Positions 1-8,630 are shown, counted from the stretch's first letter. The stretch: 8,713 bases of DNA from Pseudomonadota bacterium (GCA_021798375.1 JAJZHU010000083.1:1-8713); one strand, 5' to 3'. A program made the numbers and translations. Notes: generated by a model from the sequence alone, not told the origin.

Positions 1-1
1 T

Positions 2-385
2 GACAGTGATAAAAATAAATCTTCTGCTTTGCGAAATAAACTTGCTGATTTGTTTGGCTCGGCGCGGGTGCGCCGGATCGATGCGCCACGGGAGGCGATG
101 GATCGTGTCGATGGCGTGATCAATGCAACGCCGATTGGTATGCATGGCAAGCCCGGCACGCCATTTGATGTGGCATTGCTAGAACCGCGCCTGTGGGTGG
201 CCGACATCATTTATTTCCCCTTGCAAACGGCGTTGCTGCAGGCGGCGACTGCTTGCGGTTGCCGGATTTTGGGCGGCGGCGGCATGGTGGTGTTTCAGGC
301 CGCCGAGGCGTTCCGCCTGTTTACCGGCGTGACGGCGGATGCCGAGCGGATGCTGCGCCATTTCCATCGTTGTGTGGGTGAATAA
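2..385 (+). CDS. Quinate/shikimate dehydrogenase, C-terminal part (5' end outside window)
   Basis: This is the 3' end of a shikimate/quinate 5-dehydrogenase, an NAD(P)-dependent enzyme that interconverts shikimate and 3-dehydroshikimate (or quinate and 3-dehydroquinate). The frame is open from base 2, so the gene begins left of the window; about 127 residues remain of a family usually near 270-290. Visible family signatures are NATPIGM followed by a PGTPFD segment, then DIIYFPLQT and the C-terminal QAAEAFRLFTG helix that closes on the substrate domain. A TTG at position 29 could be read as a start, but the conserved Rossmann fold would then be cut, so I treat it as internal. The MFS transporter and QuiC downstream suggest a catabolic quinate/shikimate role rather than biosynthetic AroE; that part is inference. 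Cofactor preference cannot be judged because the nucleotide-binding glycine motif is missing. Confidence 0.88.
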   Translation, partial: DSDKNKSSALRNKLADLFGSARVRRIDAPREAMDRVDGVINATPIGMHGKPGTPFDVALLEPRLWVADIIYFPLQTALLQAATACGCRILGGGGMVVFQAAEAFRLFTGVTADAERMLRHFHRCVGE

Positions 386-417
386 CACGACTGTCTCGAA
401 AAAATCCGGGAGTGAAG

Positions 418-1737
418 ATGTTGGATAAAATCCAGGACATCGAACGGGAAACAGATGGAATTACTGACCTGTCACGGCCCACGCATGCCCGCTATTATAT
501 ACTGGGTTTGCTGGCCGTGGCGGTTACCATCAATTATCTCGATCGCGCCGTGGTGGGTATTGCGGCGTCTGCGTTCAAATCCGATTTTCATCTTGATGCC
601 GCCATGCTCGGCGTCGTGTTTTCGGCATTTTCCTGGTCTTATTTTGTCGCCCAGGTTCCGGTTGGCATCATGCTCGATCGTTTCGGTCCGCGCATCATGT
701 ATGGCCTGGCCTTGTCGGTCTGGTCTTTGTTCACCTTGTTGCAATCGCTGGCCGGTGGCGTTGGGTGGCTGATCGGTTTTCGGTTGGGGCTGGGGTTTGC
801 CGAAGCCCCTTGTTTTCCGGCCAACAGCAATGTGGTGGGCATGTGGTTTCCGCGCCGGGAGCGGGCCCGTGCGATCGGCATTTACACGGCGGCGGAATAT
901 ATCGGGTTGGGATTTCTTAGCCCACCGTTATTCTGGGTGTTGGGTCACTTTGGTTGGCGGGCGCTGTTTGTGCTGACCGGCACTGTGGGGTTGGTTTTTT
1001 CCTTGGTGTGGTGGAGATTTTATCAGGATCCGGCGCACAGCCGCCGCGCCAATCAGGCCGAGCGTGATCTGATCGCAGCCGATGGCGGCATCGCCACGCA
1101 CGGCAAGGATCCCGTGAAATTTGAATGGAATCACATCGCCGCCCTGTTTCGGCATCGGCAAATCTGGGGTTTGTGCATCGGTCAATTTTCGGTCTATTCG
1201 ACCTTCGTTTTCTTTCTGACCTGGTTTCCCACATATCTTGCGAAAGCGCGGCACATGGGTTGGATCAGGGTGGGATTTTTCGCCAGCCTGCCATATATCG
1301 CCGGTTTCTTCGGCATTTTGTTTGCCGGATGGTGGTCTGATCACATGATCAAGCGAGGGTACAGTTTGAATCTGGCGCGCAAATTGCCGGTTATCACCGG
1401 CCTGTTGCTGGCTTCGATCATCGTTGCCGCCAATTATGTCGAGAATAATGCCGTCGTGGTCGGAATTTTGTCGGTGGCATTTTTCGCGCAGGCCATGTCG
1501 TCTTCCGGTTGGTCGGTAATTTCCGAGGTGGCGCCGTCTGGCGCGCTGGGGCTTGTTGGGGGGTTGTTTAGCGCGTCGGCAAATTTGTCGGGCATCGTAA
1601 CGCCACTGGTGATTGGATTGATCGTGCAAGTCACGGGTTCGTTTGTTGGCGCTTTGTCATTTGTCGGAATCGTCGCCGGCATTGGCGCTTTTTCGTGGAT
1701 TTTCGTGATCGGCGATATTCGCCGGGTTGAAATTTAG
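418..1737 (+). CDS. MFS transporter, anion:cation symporter family, probable quinate/shikimate uptake
   Basis: An inner-membrane secondary transporter of about 439 residues with a hydrophobic pattern fitting 12 helices. The ACS-family hallmark NYLDR (D42, R43) ends helix 1, motif A-like DRFGPR follows helix 2 (about 87-92), and GFAEAPCFPA carries E129, with R122 before it. These align with residues D46, R47, R126 and E133 known for substrate and proton coupling in E. coli DgoT, so proton-driven uptake of an organic acid anion is likely. The substrate, quinate, shikimate or a related acid, is inferred from the dehydrogenase upstream and QuiC downstream. I chose ATG 418 because GGGAG at 408-412 lies five bases before it; GTG 412 would overlap this site and add only two residues. 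It starts 32 bases after the dehydrogenase stop, consistent with one operon. Confidence 0.88.
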   Translation: MLDKIQDIERETDGITDLSRPTHARYYILGLLAVAVTINYLDRAVVGIAASAFKSDFHLDAAMLGVVFSAFSWSYFVAQVPVGIMLDRFGPRIMYGLALSVWSLFTLLQSLAGGVGWLIGFRLGLGFAEAPCFPANSNVVGMWFPRRERARAIGIYTAAEYIGLGFLSPPLFWVLGHFGWRALFVLTGTVGLVFSLVWWRFYQDPAHSRRANQAERDLIAADGGIATHGKDPVKFEWNHIAALFRHRQIWGLCIGQFSVYSTFVFFLTWFPTYLAKARHMGWIRVGFFASLPYIAGFFGILFAGWWSDHMIKRGYSLNLARKLPVITGLLLASIIVAANYVENNAVVVGILSVAFFAQAMSSSGWSVISEVAPSGALGLVGGLFSASANLSGIVTPLVIGLIVQVTGSFVGALSFVGIVAGIGAFSWIFVIGDIRRVEI

Positions 1738-1778
1738 CCCGCCACGTCGCAGCCGTTGGTTGGTGAAGGGGAAATAAC

Positions 1779-3659
1779 ATGATTTATTCGATCGCCACGG
1801 TCTCGATCAGCGGTGCGCTGGAAGAGAAAATCAAGGCCATTGCCGCCGCCGGTTTCAAGGCGATCGAGATATTTGAAAATGATCTCGTATGCTCGAACCT
1901 GTCTCCCGAGCAGATCCGGGCCATGATCGAAGATCTTGGTCTGCGATGCATCGTGTATCAGCCGTTTCGTGATTTTGAAGGGCTGGTTGACGAGCCACGC
2001 CGGCGGGCCTTCGATCGGGCCGAACGAAAATTCGATTTGATGCGGCGGCTGGGAACCGATTTGTTGATGGTTTGCTCGAGCCTGTCGCCACTTGCAAGCG
2101 GAGATCACAATCGGATCGCCGCTGATTTCCACGAACTTGGCGTGCGCGCCGCATCGCGCGGACTGCGGGTTGCGTACGAGGCATTGTCGTGGGGGCGGCA
2201 TGTGAACGATCACCGGGATGCCTGGTCGATCGTCAAGGCGGCCGATCATCCGGCGGTGGGAATGGTGTTGGATAGTTTTCATTCGCTGGCCCGCAAAATT
2301 CCTACCGACAGCATCATCACGATCGATCCGCAAAAAATCTTTCTGGTGCAGCTTGCCGATGCTGCCTTGATCGATATGGATTATCTGGCATGGAGCAGGC
2401 ATCTGCGTTGTATGCCTGGCCAGGGTGAATTCAAAGTCGCCGAATATGTCGCTGCGCTACAAAGAATCGGCTATCAGGGACCGTTGTCGCTGGAGATTTT
2501 CAATGATCAGTTCCGGTCCGGACTGCCGTTGGATGTCGCCCGCGAGGGACTGCGGTCGCTGATGGTGGTGGGTGATGATGCGGCAATAGGGCAGGGTTAT
2601 CCACGGGCATTGCCGCCGCGTGCGATTTGTCATGGCATCGCCTTTGTTGAATTTACCGCCGCGGGCGACGATGCGGTACGACTGGCCGAAATGTTTACGG
2701 CGCTTGGCTTTCGCTGCTCCGGCGAGCACCGGACACGCCGTGTCTCTCGATGGCGACAGGGAAATGTCAATTTCATCATCAACGAGGATTCAACGGGCTT
2801 TGCTCACTCCTTTGATATTGTGCATGGGGCGTCGATCTGCGCGCTTGGCCTCAACGTCGATCAAGCCGCCCCAACGCTGGAGCGGGCACGTCGCCTGGGC
2901 GTTGGCGAATTGGTGGAATCTTCCGCTTTATGCCAGATGGGCATTCCGGCATTGCGTGGCCCTGACGGCGGTTTGGTCTATCTGGTGGACGCGGACACGA
3001 CATGTAAATTATGGGCGGATGAATTCGTGGCGGTTGCCGAAGATCCCGGTGAGGACGCAGGAATCCTGGCGGTCGATCATCTGGCGGCGACAGTTTTGCA
3101 AACCGAATTTCTGTCGTGGATTTCTTATTGGACGTCGTTGTTCGACCTGGTTCGCACGCCTCAGATGGATGTGTTGGATCTGTTTGGAGTGGTGCAGAGC
3201 CAGGCGATCGAAGCGCGCGATGGCGCATTGCGCTTGACCATCAATAGTTCGGCGGGCCGCCGTACCCTTGCGTCGCGTTTTGTGGACGCATTTTGGGGGG
3301 CGGGCTATCAGCATCTTGCGTTGGCGACTGATGACATTTTCGCGACTGCCCGCAAATTCCATGACAGCGGTTTGCCGATTCTGCCGATCCCGGCGAATTA
3401 TTATGACGATCTTGAGGCCCGGCTTGGTCTGGCGCCGGAACTGCTCGCCATGTTGCGGGCAAGTAATATCGTTTACGATGTTGATGCGAGCGGAAATTCT
3501 TTCTATCAGCTTTATAGCCGGGCATTTGATAAGAGGTTTTTCTTCGAGATCGTGCAACGCGATCACTATGCCGGATATGGTGCCGTCAACGCGCAGACAA
3601 GACTGGCCGCACAGGCCCGATACCGCGTGAACGAACAGAATCTTGCCGTCGAGTTGTAG
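1779..3659 (+). CDS. quiC: 3-dehydroshikimate dehydratase, two-domain QuiC1 type
   Basis: This 626-residue enzyme dehydrates 3-dehydroshikimate to protocatechuate, the committing step of quinate/shikimate catabolism. The N-terminal half (about 1-265) is an AP-endonuclease-2/xylose-isomerase-like TIM barrel. It opens with SIATVSISG and contains EIFENDL and QPFRDFEG. Expected metal ligands are present: E134 (in YEALSWG), D165 (VLDSFHS), Q191 (LVQLAD) and E239 (LSLEIFND). The C-terminal half (about 285-626) resembles 4-hydroxyphenylpyruvate dioxygenase, with H434 (VDHLAAT), H512 (QHLALAT) and E590 (FFEIVQR) matching the family metal triad. This fused architecture is known for Pseudomonas QuiC1, where the second domain is not needed for the dehydratase chemistry. 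Automatic pipelines often call it a bifunctional sugar phosphate isomerase/HPPD. ATG 1779 follows AAGGGGA at 1766-1772. The gene follows the transporter by 41 bases and is the last of the + strand block. Confidence 0.93.
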   Translation: MIYSIATVSISGALEEKIKAIAAAGFKAIEIFENDLVCSNLSPEQIRAMIEDLGLRCIVYQPFRDFEGLVDEPRRRAFDRAERKFDLMRRLGTDLLMVCSSLSPLASGDHNRIAADFHELGVRAASRGLRVAYEALSWGRHVNDHRDAWSIVKAADHPAVGMVLDSFHSLARKIPTDSIITIDPQKIFLVQLADAALIDMDYLAWSRHLRCMPGQGEFKVAEYVAALQRIGYQGPLSLEIFNDQFRSGLPLDVAREGLRSLMVVGDDAAIGQGYPRALPPRAICHGIAFVEFTAAGDDAVRLAEMFTALGFRCSGEHRTRRVSRWRQGNVNFIINEDSTGFAHSFDIVHGASICALGLNVDQAAPTLERARRLGVGELVESSALCQMGIPALRGPDGGLVYLVDADTTCKLWADEFVAVAEDPGEDAGILAVDHLAATVLQTEFLSWISYWTSLFDLVRTPQMDVLDLFGVVQSQAIEARDGALRLTINSSAGRRTLASRFVDAFWGAGYQHLALATDDIFATARKFHDSGLPILPIPANYYDDLEARLGLAPELLAMLRASNIVYDVDASGNSFYQLYSRAFDKRFFFEIVQRDHYAGYGAVNAQTRLAAQARYRVNEQNLAVEL

Positions 3660-3799
3660 GCGGGGGAGCGTTTTGATTGCGCGTGTTTCATCCATTGCCC
3701 GATATGCCTTCGCAACCTGATCGAGCAGCTTGGGCAAGTAGCGACGACCGGTGAGGTTTTTCACCGCGCAGAACCCCACATTATGACTGACATGCGCCA
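3660..3799. other. Intergenic stretch with no recognised gene; possible minus-strand coding remnant
   Basis: Between the quiC stop and the palindromic repeats lie about 140 bases. On the minus strand a frame opens at GTG 3800 and gives 47 residues before running into the antisense of quiC, beginning MAHVSHNVGFCAVKNLTGRR and continuing with LPKLLDQVAKAYRAMDETR. The composition looks protein-like, but I do not recognise a family, see no convincing ribosome binding site, and the frame has no stop of its own before quiC. It may be a remnant of an older gene end or chance. No terminator for quiC with a T-run was found on the plus strand. Confidence 0.3.
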
Positions 3800-3916
3800 C
3801 TAGAGCATGATCGCCGCAGGTTGAATAACACGTAGGCGTGAATCATGCGTAAAAACAAAAAGCTAGAGCACGTTCGTCGCACGTATATGGTTCAACGTGA
3901 TCCGAACGTGCTCTAG
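3800..3916. repeat. Mosaic intergenic palindromic repeat, two stem-loop units (RIME-like)
   Basis: Two stem-loops each begin with the direct repeat CTAGAGCA (3800-3807 and 3863-3870). Unit 1 pairs GCATGAT plus CGCC (3805-3815) with GGCG, a three-base bulge and ATCATGC (3835-3848). Unit 2 pairs 3863-3884 with 3895-3916 over 22 bases with three mismatches, leaving a 10-base loop at 3885-3894. The outer 14 bases, CTAGAGCACGTTCG, are perfect. The CTAGAGCATG-type arms, internal GGTTGAA/TTCAAC and an AAAAACAAAAAG linker resemble intergenic mosaic palindromes widespread in alphaproteobacteria (RIME family). The family assignment is from memory and needs a genome-wide repeat search; the palindromes themselves are directly visible. 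Confidence 0.75.
3851..3916 (-). terminator. Probable intrinsic terminator of the norCBQD operon
   Basis: Read on the minus strand, the 22-base stem-loop at 3916-3863 is followed at 3862-3851 by CTTTTTGTTTTT, the usual layout of a rho-independent terminator. The norD stop codon (3913-3915) lies inside the first arm, so the stem starts as translation ends. On the plus strand no T-run follows the stem, so it should not act equally well for quiC. The role is inferred from structure only. Confidence 0.65.
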
Positions 3917-5846
3917 GTGGCGGTGAGCTGCCGGTAAAGTGCCGGCAAGGCGGCGGGCAGGCGTGCCGCGTTGCCGACGATCGCGTAGCCGCCGCGGCCG
4001 AACAGGGTCGGGAAATATTCCTGTGCCGTCCGATCAATGGTGACGCCGAATACGGCGATGCCCGCGCGGCGTGCCTCCTGCACGGCGCGCCGTGTGTCCT
4101 CGATGCCGTATCGCCCCTCATAATGGTCGATGTCGTTCGGCTTGCCATCGGTCAGGACGATCAGCAGGCGGCGGCGGTTCGGGCGCTGGTTCAACCGAAC
4201 CACTGCATGACGGATGGCGGCGCCGATCCGCGTGTAAAATCCGGGCTTGAGTGCTGCGACTCGCCGCGTTACGGCGGCGTCGAGCGGTGCATCGAACTCC
4301 TTGATGGTGTCGAACCTGATCCAATGCCGATGGCGTGAGGTAAAGGTGAAGATGGCATGATCGCCGCCGCCGGCCGCCAGGCCATGGGCCAATACCAGCA
4401 GCGCCTCCTTTTCGATATCGAGCACCCGGCGGTTGTCGATCCAACTGTCGGTTGACAATGAGACATCCGCCAGCAATGCCACCGACAAGTCGGGCGCCTG
4501 GCGGCGTGTCGAGAGATGGATGCGATCCGAGCCGATGCCGCTGGCCGCCAGATCGGTGCGCGCGCGGACCAGGGCCTCGATATCCAACTCGGCGCCGTCA
4601 ACCTGGGCGCGCAAGGTTTCCGGGCGGGGCCGAAACGCCTCGAACTGGCGGCGCACCTGGTGGATGCGCCGCAATGTGTCGGCATCGGGCTGCCAAGTCT
4701 CCCCGGTCTGCGAGGCAGTGCCGGCGATGACGCGGCAATGATCCGGCAGATACACGCCGCTGCGATAATCCCACTCCGGATAGGCCAGTTCGGCCTCGAT
4801 CGGGGTGGCGTCAACGGCGGGCGGCGGTAAATCGAGATCGAACTTCAGCCGGGTCGATGGCTTGCGGCTATGGCTGGATAGCCCGATTTCCTCCGCATCT
4901 TCCAGCGCCTTGCGGGCGCCGTCCTCATCGTCGTCATCGACCGCCCGGTTGATGTTCAGCGATTCGATCAGGGTCAGGATCTTTTCGAAGCGGTTGAGGA
5001 GCAAGGGGTCGTTGCGCTCCGTCTGCTCGCTGGGCCGGCGCGTGGCCCGGCGCATATGGTCATCTGTCGCGTCGGCGCTCTGGCCGTCGGCGCCTTGTCC
5101 CGCTTCGGCGGCGGCCAGCCCGGTGGCGGGGCCGTCGATGGCCTCGCCCCACAGGGGCACCGGCAGGAATGGGCGGTAGCGAGCCTTCGCGCGGTGCGAT
5201 GTCTCGATCTCGCAAGCACCGCTTATCATCGGCCAGAACGGGCCGCCATCACTTGCGACGCCCAGCAGGGCGAGCACCGCTTGCTCGACCGCCGTCTCGT
5301 CGCGCGGCAGCCTGCGAGCGGGGCGGAGAGGGCGCAGTGCCGCGCACAGATCGCCGTGCAGGCCGACAAGGCCGGGACTGGCATGAAGAGCTGCCGTCGT
5401 GGTCCGATAGGCATCGCGCAGGAAAACAAGGTCTTGTTGCAACGGGTCGGCGTTCGGTTCGGGCAGCCGGGTCTGCCGGTGGGCAAAAAGGCGGCGAGCC
5501 AAAAATACAGGCGGCGGTTCAGCGTGCCATCGGCGAATACTTCCAGCCGTGGCGGCAAATAGAGGTTGGTGCCGTCGCGCCGCGGGCGTGTGATCTTTTC
5601 CTCGCCCAGGCCCAGATACTGACGAAGTGCGAGCCGGTGACGCGAACTTTCCGCCTGCGCCCCCGCCAGGGTGATCCCCGCGGCACCGCCCAGCCCGCGG
5701 AAAAACACGGCAAGCTCCCCCTTGGCTTCGGCCAGTGTGGCGCCGGCCAGCGGGAATCTTGGCCAGGACGAGGCGCCGCCGATCAGCCGGTGCCAGCGCC
5801 ACCCGATCATCTCCTCCAGTTCGAACAGCGACAGGATATTGCCCAT
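3913..5846 (-). pseudogene. norD: norD, nitric oxide reductase activation protein with vWA domain, broken by a one-base frameshift
   Basis: NorD works with the ATPase NorQ to activate the NorCB nitric oxide reductase, probably in insertion of the FeB iron. The N-terminal part starts at ATG 5846 and reads 119 residues in one frame, from FELEEMIGWRWHRLI to LNRRLYFWLAA. At the T5 run (5489-5485) the family sequence moves to another frame and continues LFAHRQTRLPEPNADPLQQD through to the stop at 3913. Adding one base restores a 644-residue protein, close to the usual length of about 640. In that reconstruction the C-terminal vWA domain (about 450-640) has an intact MIDAS: DVSLS (461-465), T539 and D567 in LTDGKPND. 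An acidic linker, DDDDEDG, lies near 305. As written, translation from ATG 5846 ends after 206 residues at 5226. The rest of the sequence looks under selection, so the break is recent, or a sequencing error. norQ ends 14 bases upstream. Confidence 0.85.
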
Positions 5847-5860
5847 AATTCGGCTCTGGG

Positions 5861-6670
<810 letters not shown>

Positions 6671-6687
6671 CAGCAGTTTTCTTTCTT

Positions 6688-6717
6688 GGTCCGAGCCTCG
6701 TGGTGGAGGCCCGGACC
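6688..6717 (-). promoter_or_regulatory. 12-bp stem-loop between norB and norQ, possible processing or stabilising element
   Basis: Arms 6688-6699 and 6706-6717 flank a 6-base loop. In minus-strand RNA all 12 positions pair, with one G-U wobble at 6694/6711; in plus-strand RNA the same position is an A-C mismatch, favouring function in the nor transcript. No T-run follows, so it is not a classic terminator. It could protect norCB mRNA from decay or reduce transcription into norQD. The 72-base gap is the largest in the operon. Confidence 0.5.
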
Positions 6718-6742
6718 TGTTGTAGAGCGGACGAATGAAGGC

Positions 6743-8095
6743 TTACTTGGTTGCAGGTGAATCGAGACGGTTGGATATCGGGGCACGCCCCGGCACGAAG
6801 ACGGCGATCAGGTAGAGCACCAAGCCGAGCGTCACCATCACGCCGCCCCCCAGGCGCGCCCAGTACCACAGCGTCATCTGCTGTTGGACGTCCATGTAGG
6901 CTTCGCCAAGTCCGCGTTCGAGATAGCTTTGCGTAATGCCGGCGCCGGTCAGGGCCAAGGTCATGGCGACGACGCCCAAGGTAAGTATCCAAAAACTCCA
7001 GATATTCAGGGTCTGGTTATAAGGCGGTCGGCCCAGCAACTGCGGCATGGCATAGGTGATCATCGCCAGGTTGATCATGGCATAGGCGCCATAGAAGGCG
7101 AGGTGGCCATGGGCGGCGGTGAACTGGGTGCCGTGTGTGTAAAAATTCACCACCGACAGGGTATGTGCGAAGCCCCAGACGCCGGCGCCGAGAAAGGCCA
7201 TAACGGCACAGCCCAACGACCAGAGCAGAGCCGCCCGATTGGGATGATCGCGCCCCCCCTTGCGGACCATGCTGAACGAAAACACGACGATCATCAAGAA
7301 CGGCAGTGGCTCCAGCGCGCCAAAAATACTGCCGATCCCTTGCCAATATTTGGGCGTGCCAATCCAGTAGTAATGATGGCCGGTGCCAAGGATGCCGGTA
7401 AATAGCGCCAAGCCGACGATGACATAGAGCCATTTTTCGATGATTTCACGATCGACGCCGGTCAGTTTGATCAGCAGGAAGGCAAGAATGGCGGCCATGA
7501 CCAATTCCCACACGCCTTCGACCCACAGATGGACGACCCACCACCAGAACATTTTGTCGATGACGACGTTGTCGGGCACGTAAAATGCGAACAGGAAGAA
7601 GATCGCGACGCCCCACAATCCCAGCAGCAGAATGTTGGTGATCACCGTTTTACGGCCGCGCAGCACCGTCATTGTGCAGTTGAACAAAAACATCAATGCG
7701 ACGATGACGATGCCGATCTTGATGACTATCGGCTGTTCCAGATACGAACGGCCCTCATTCGCAGAGTAGCCGAACAGATAACCCACCACGGCGATAACTG
7801 CCGCGATCAGAAATAGCCAAAACTGCAATTTGGCAAGGAACGGGCTGTAAAGCTCGTTCTCGGTTTCCTCTGGAAGCAAGAAATAGGTGCTACCGAAGAA
7901 GCCCATCAGAAGCCAGACGATCAGGGCGTTGGTATGGATCATGCGAATGACGTTGAATGGCAGCAGGCCTACCGGAATGCTGGTCGGCGCGACATAGACT
8001 GTGGCCCCCAACAGACCGAAAACGATCTGCAGCGAGAAGATCAACATGGCGCCATAAAAATATAGCTTGGCGACTTGTTGCGATTGATATTTCAT
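6743..8095 (-). CDS. norB: NorB, catalytic subunit of cytochrome c-dependent nitric oxide reductase
   Basis: NorB reduces two NO to N2O and water in the inner membrane, taking electrons from cytochrome c through NorC. The 450-residue protein has about 12 hydrophobic helices of the heme-copper oxidase superfamily. All expected ligands are present. H54 (RMIHTNA) and H331 bind low-spin heme b, and H329 (AAHGHLAFYGAY) binds heme b3. H189 (VVHLWVEG), H240 and H241 (GTGHHYYWIG) plus E193 bind FeB. E197 and E262 match the glutamates thought to serve the active site. Relative spacing matches Pseudomonas aeruginosa NorB from H189 onward. There is no long N-terminal extension, so it is the cNOR rather than the quinol-dependent qNOR. 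ATG 8095 has AAGGAG (8108-8103) seven bases upstream. It follows norC by 25 bases. No frame breaks or missing key residues were seen. Confidence 0.97.
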   Translation of the reverse strand: MKYQSQQVAKLYFYGAMLIFSLQIVFGLLGATVYVAPTSIPVGLLPFNVIRMIHTNALIVWLLMGFFGSTYFLLPEETENELYSPFLAKLQFWLFLIAAVIAVVGYLFGYSANEGRSYLEQPIVIKIGIVIVALMFLFNCTMTVLRGRKTVITNILLLGLWGVAIFFLFAFYVPDNVVIDKMFWWWVVHLWVEGVWELVMAAILAFLLIKLTGVDREIIEKWLYVIVGLALFTGILGTGHHYYWIGTPKYWQGIGSIFGALEPLPFLMIVVFSFSMVRKGGRDHPNRAALLWSLGCAVMAFLGAGVWGFAHTLSVVNFYTHGTQFTAAHGHLAFYGAYAMINLAMITYAMPQLLGRPPYNQTLNIWSFWILTLGVVAMTLALTGAGITQSYLERGLGEAYMDVQQQMTLWYWARLGGGVMVTLGLVLYLIAVFVPGRAPISNRLDSPATK

Positions 8096-8120
8096 ATATT
8101 CGCTCCTTCAAGCGCTGCAT

Positions 8121-8570
8121 TTATTTGGGAGAATGCGGCGGCCAGTTCTGCGTATCGACGGCACTGGTCCATCGAAGAAAGGCGATGAGATCATTCAGAT
8201 CATGATCGCTTAGATTGAATTGCGGCATCTGATGGCGGTCGTCGATGCCCGTGGGCTGGGCCTGAAACCATGCTTTGAGCCCATCGCTGGCGCCGGCGGG
8301 GTCGGTCTGCCCGCCATATTTTATCCACACCTTGCCGAGTTCCGGCGCGAAGCGGGCGCCTTCGCCAAAGAGCGTATGGCAATCAAAGCATGCGTGTCGC
8401 TCGAAGATCTGTTTGCCACGCGCCGCCGAGGCGCTGATCGGGTTGGTGACCTCCATAACGCGCGCCTGGTGGTAGCTGTTCGTGACCAGCGCCACGAAGA
8501 TGACGAAGAAAAAGACCGTGCCGCCATAAAATATGTTGCGTGCCGCCGCTTTTGTTAGACGCTCAGCCAT
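8121..8570 (-). CDS. norC: NorC, membrane-bound cytochrome c subunit of nitric oxide reductase
   Basis: NorC is the electron-entry subunit of cNOR, anchored by one N-terminal helix with its heme c domain in the periplasm. The 149-residue product has an uncleaved-type anchor (about 15-32, GGTVFFFVIFVALV) and a heme c site CFDCH (C61, C64, H65). The likely axial methionine is M114 in HQMPQF. Length matches the usual 146-150. The frame stays open upstream to 8699, but that extension is not NorC-like. ATG 8570 has AAGGGA (8584-8579) eight bases before it and begins with the family-typical MAERLTK, so it is the start. It is the first gene of norCBQD and lies under an NnrR-type box. Confidence 0.96.
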   Translation of the reverse strand: MAERLTKAAARNIFYGGTVFFFVIFVALVTNSYHQARVMEVTNPISASAARGKQIFERHACFDCHTLFGEGARFAPELGKVWIKYGGQTDPAGASDGLKAWFQAQPTGIDDRHQMPQFNLSDHDLNDLIAFLRWTSAVDTQNWPPHSPK

Positions 8571-8612
8571 TATTGCTGTCCCTTCACATTCGTGAGTTGG
8601 ACGCCAGGGTAG

Positions 8613-8630
8613 ATGCCCAGGGGCGGGCAT
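8613..8630. promoter_or_regulatory. Short inverted repeat between the NnrR-type box and norC
   Basis: ATGCCC (8613-8618) and GGGCAT (8625-8630) form perfect 6-base arms around a 6-base spacer. The element falls in the predicted -10 to -35 interval of the norC promoter, where a second regulator could bind. It may be chance in GC-rich DNA; no known consensus is claimed. Confidence 0.25.

Noticed and set aside
928..1629. 233-residue minus-strand frame inside the transporter gene
   Set aside because: It is antisense to a clear 12-helix MFS protein and is a charged, low-complexity shadow frame with no domain.
3009..3800. 263-residue minus-strand reading frame
   Set aside because: Everything below 3660 is antisense to quiC, which has full domain and metal-ligand support. 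Only the 47 residues outside quiC are kept as a low-confidence remnant.
3800..3916. Palindromic repeats as ends of an insertion sequence or a CRISPR-like array
   Set aside because: There is no transposase, no target duplication and only two imperfect units. The structure fits an extragenic palindromic element and terminator better.
5491..5802. Minus-strand start at GTG 5802 giving a 629-residue NorD
   Set aside because: The first 104 residues of that frame are an out-of-frame reading of the true NorD N-terminus. The family-like N-terminal sequence is in the frame starting at ATG 5846.
7529..7816. 95-residue plus-strand frame rich in D, H and Q
   Set aside because: It is antisense to norB helices; the composition is the expected complement of hydrophobic codons.
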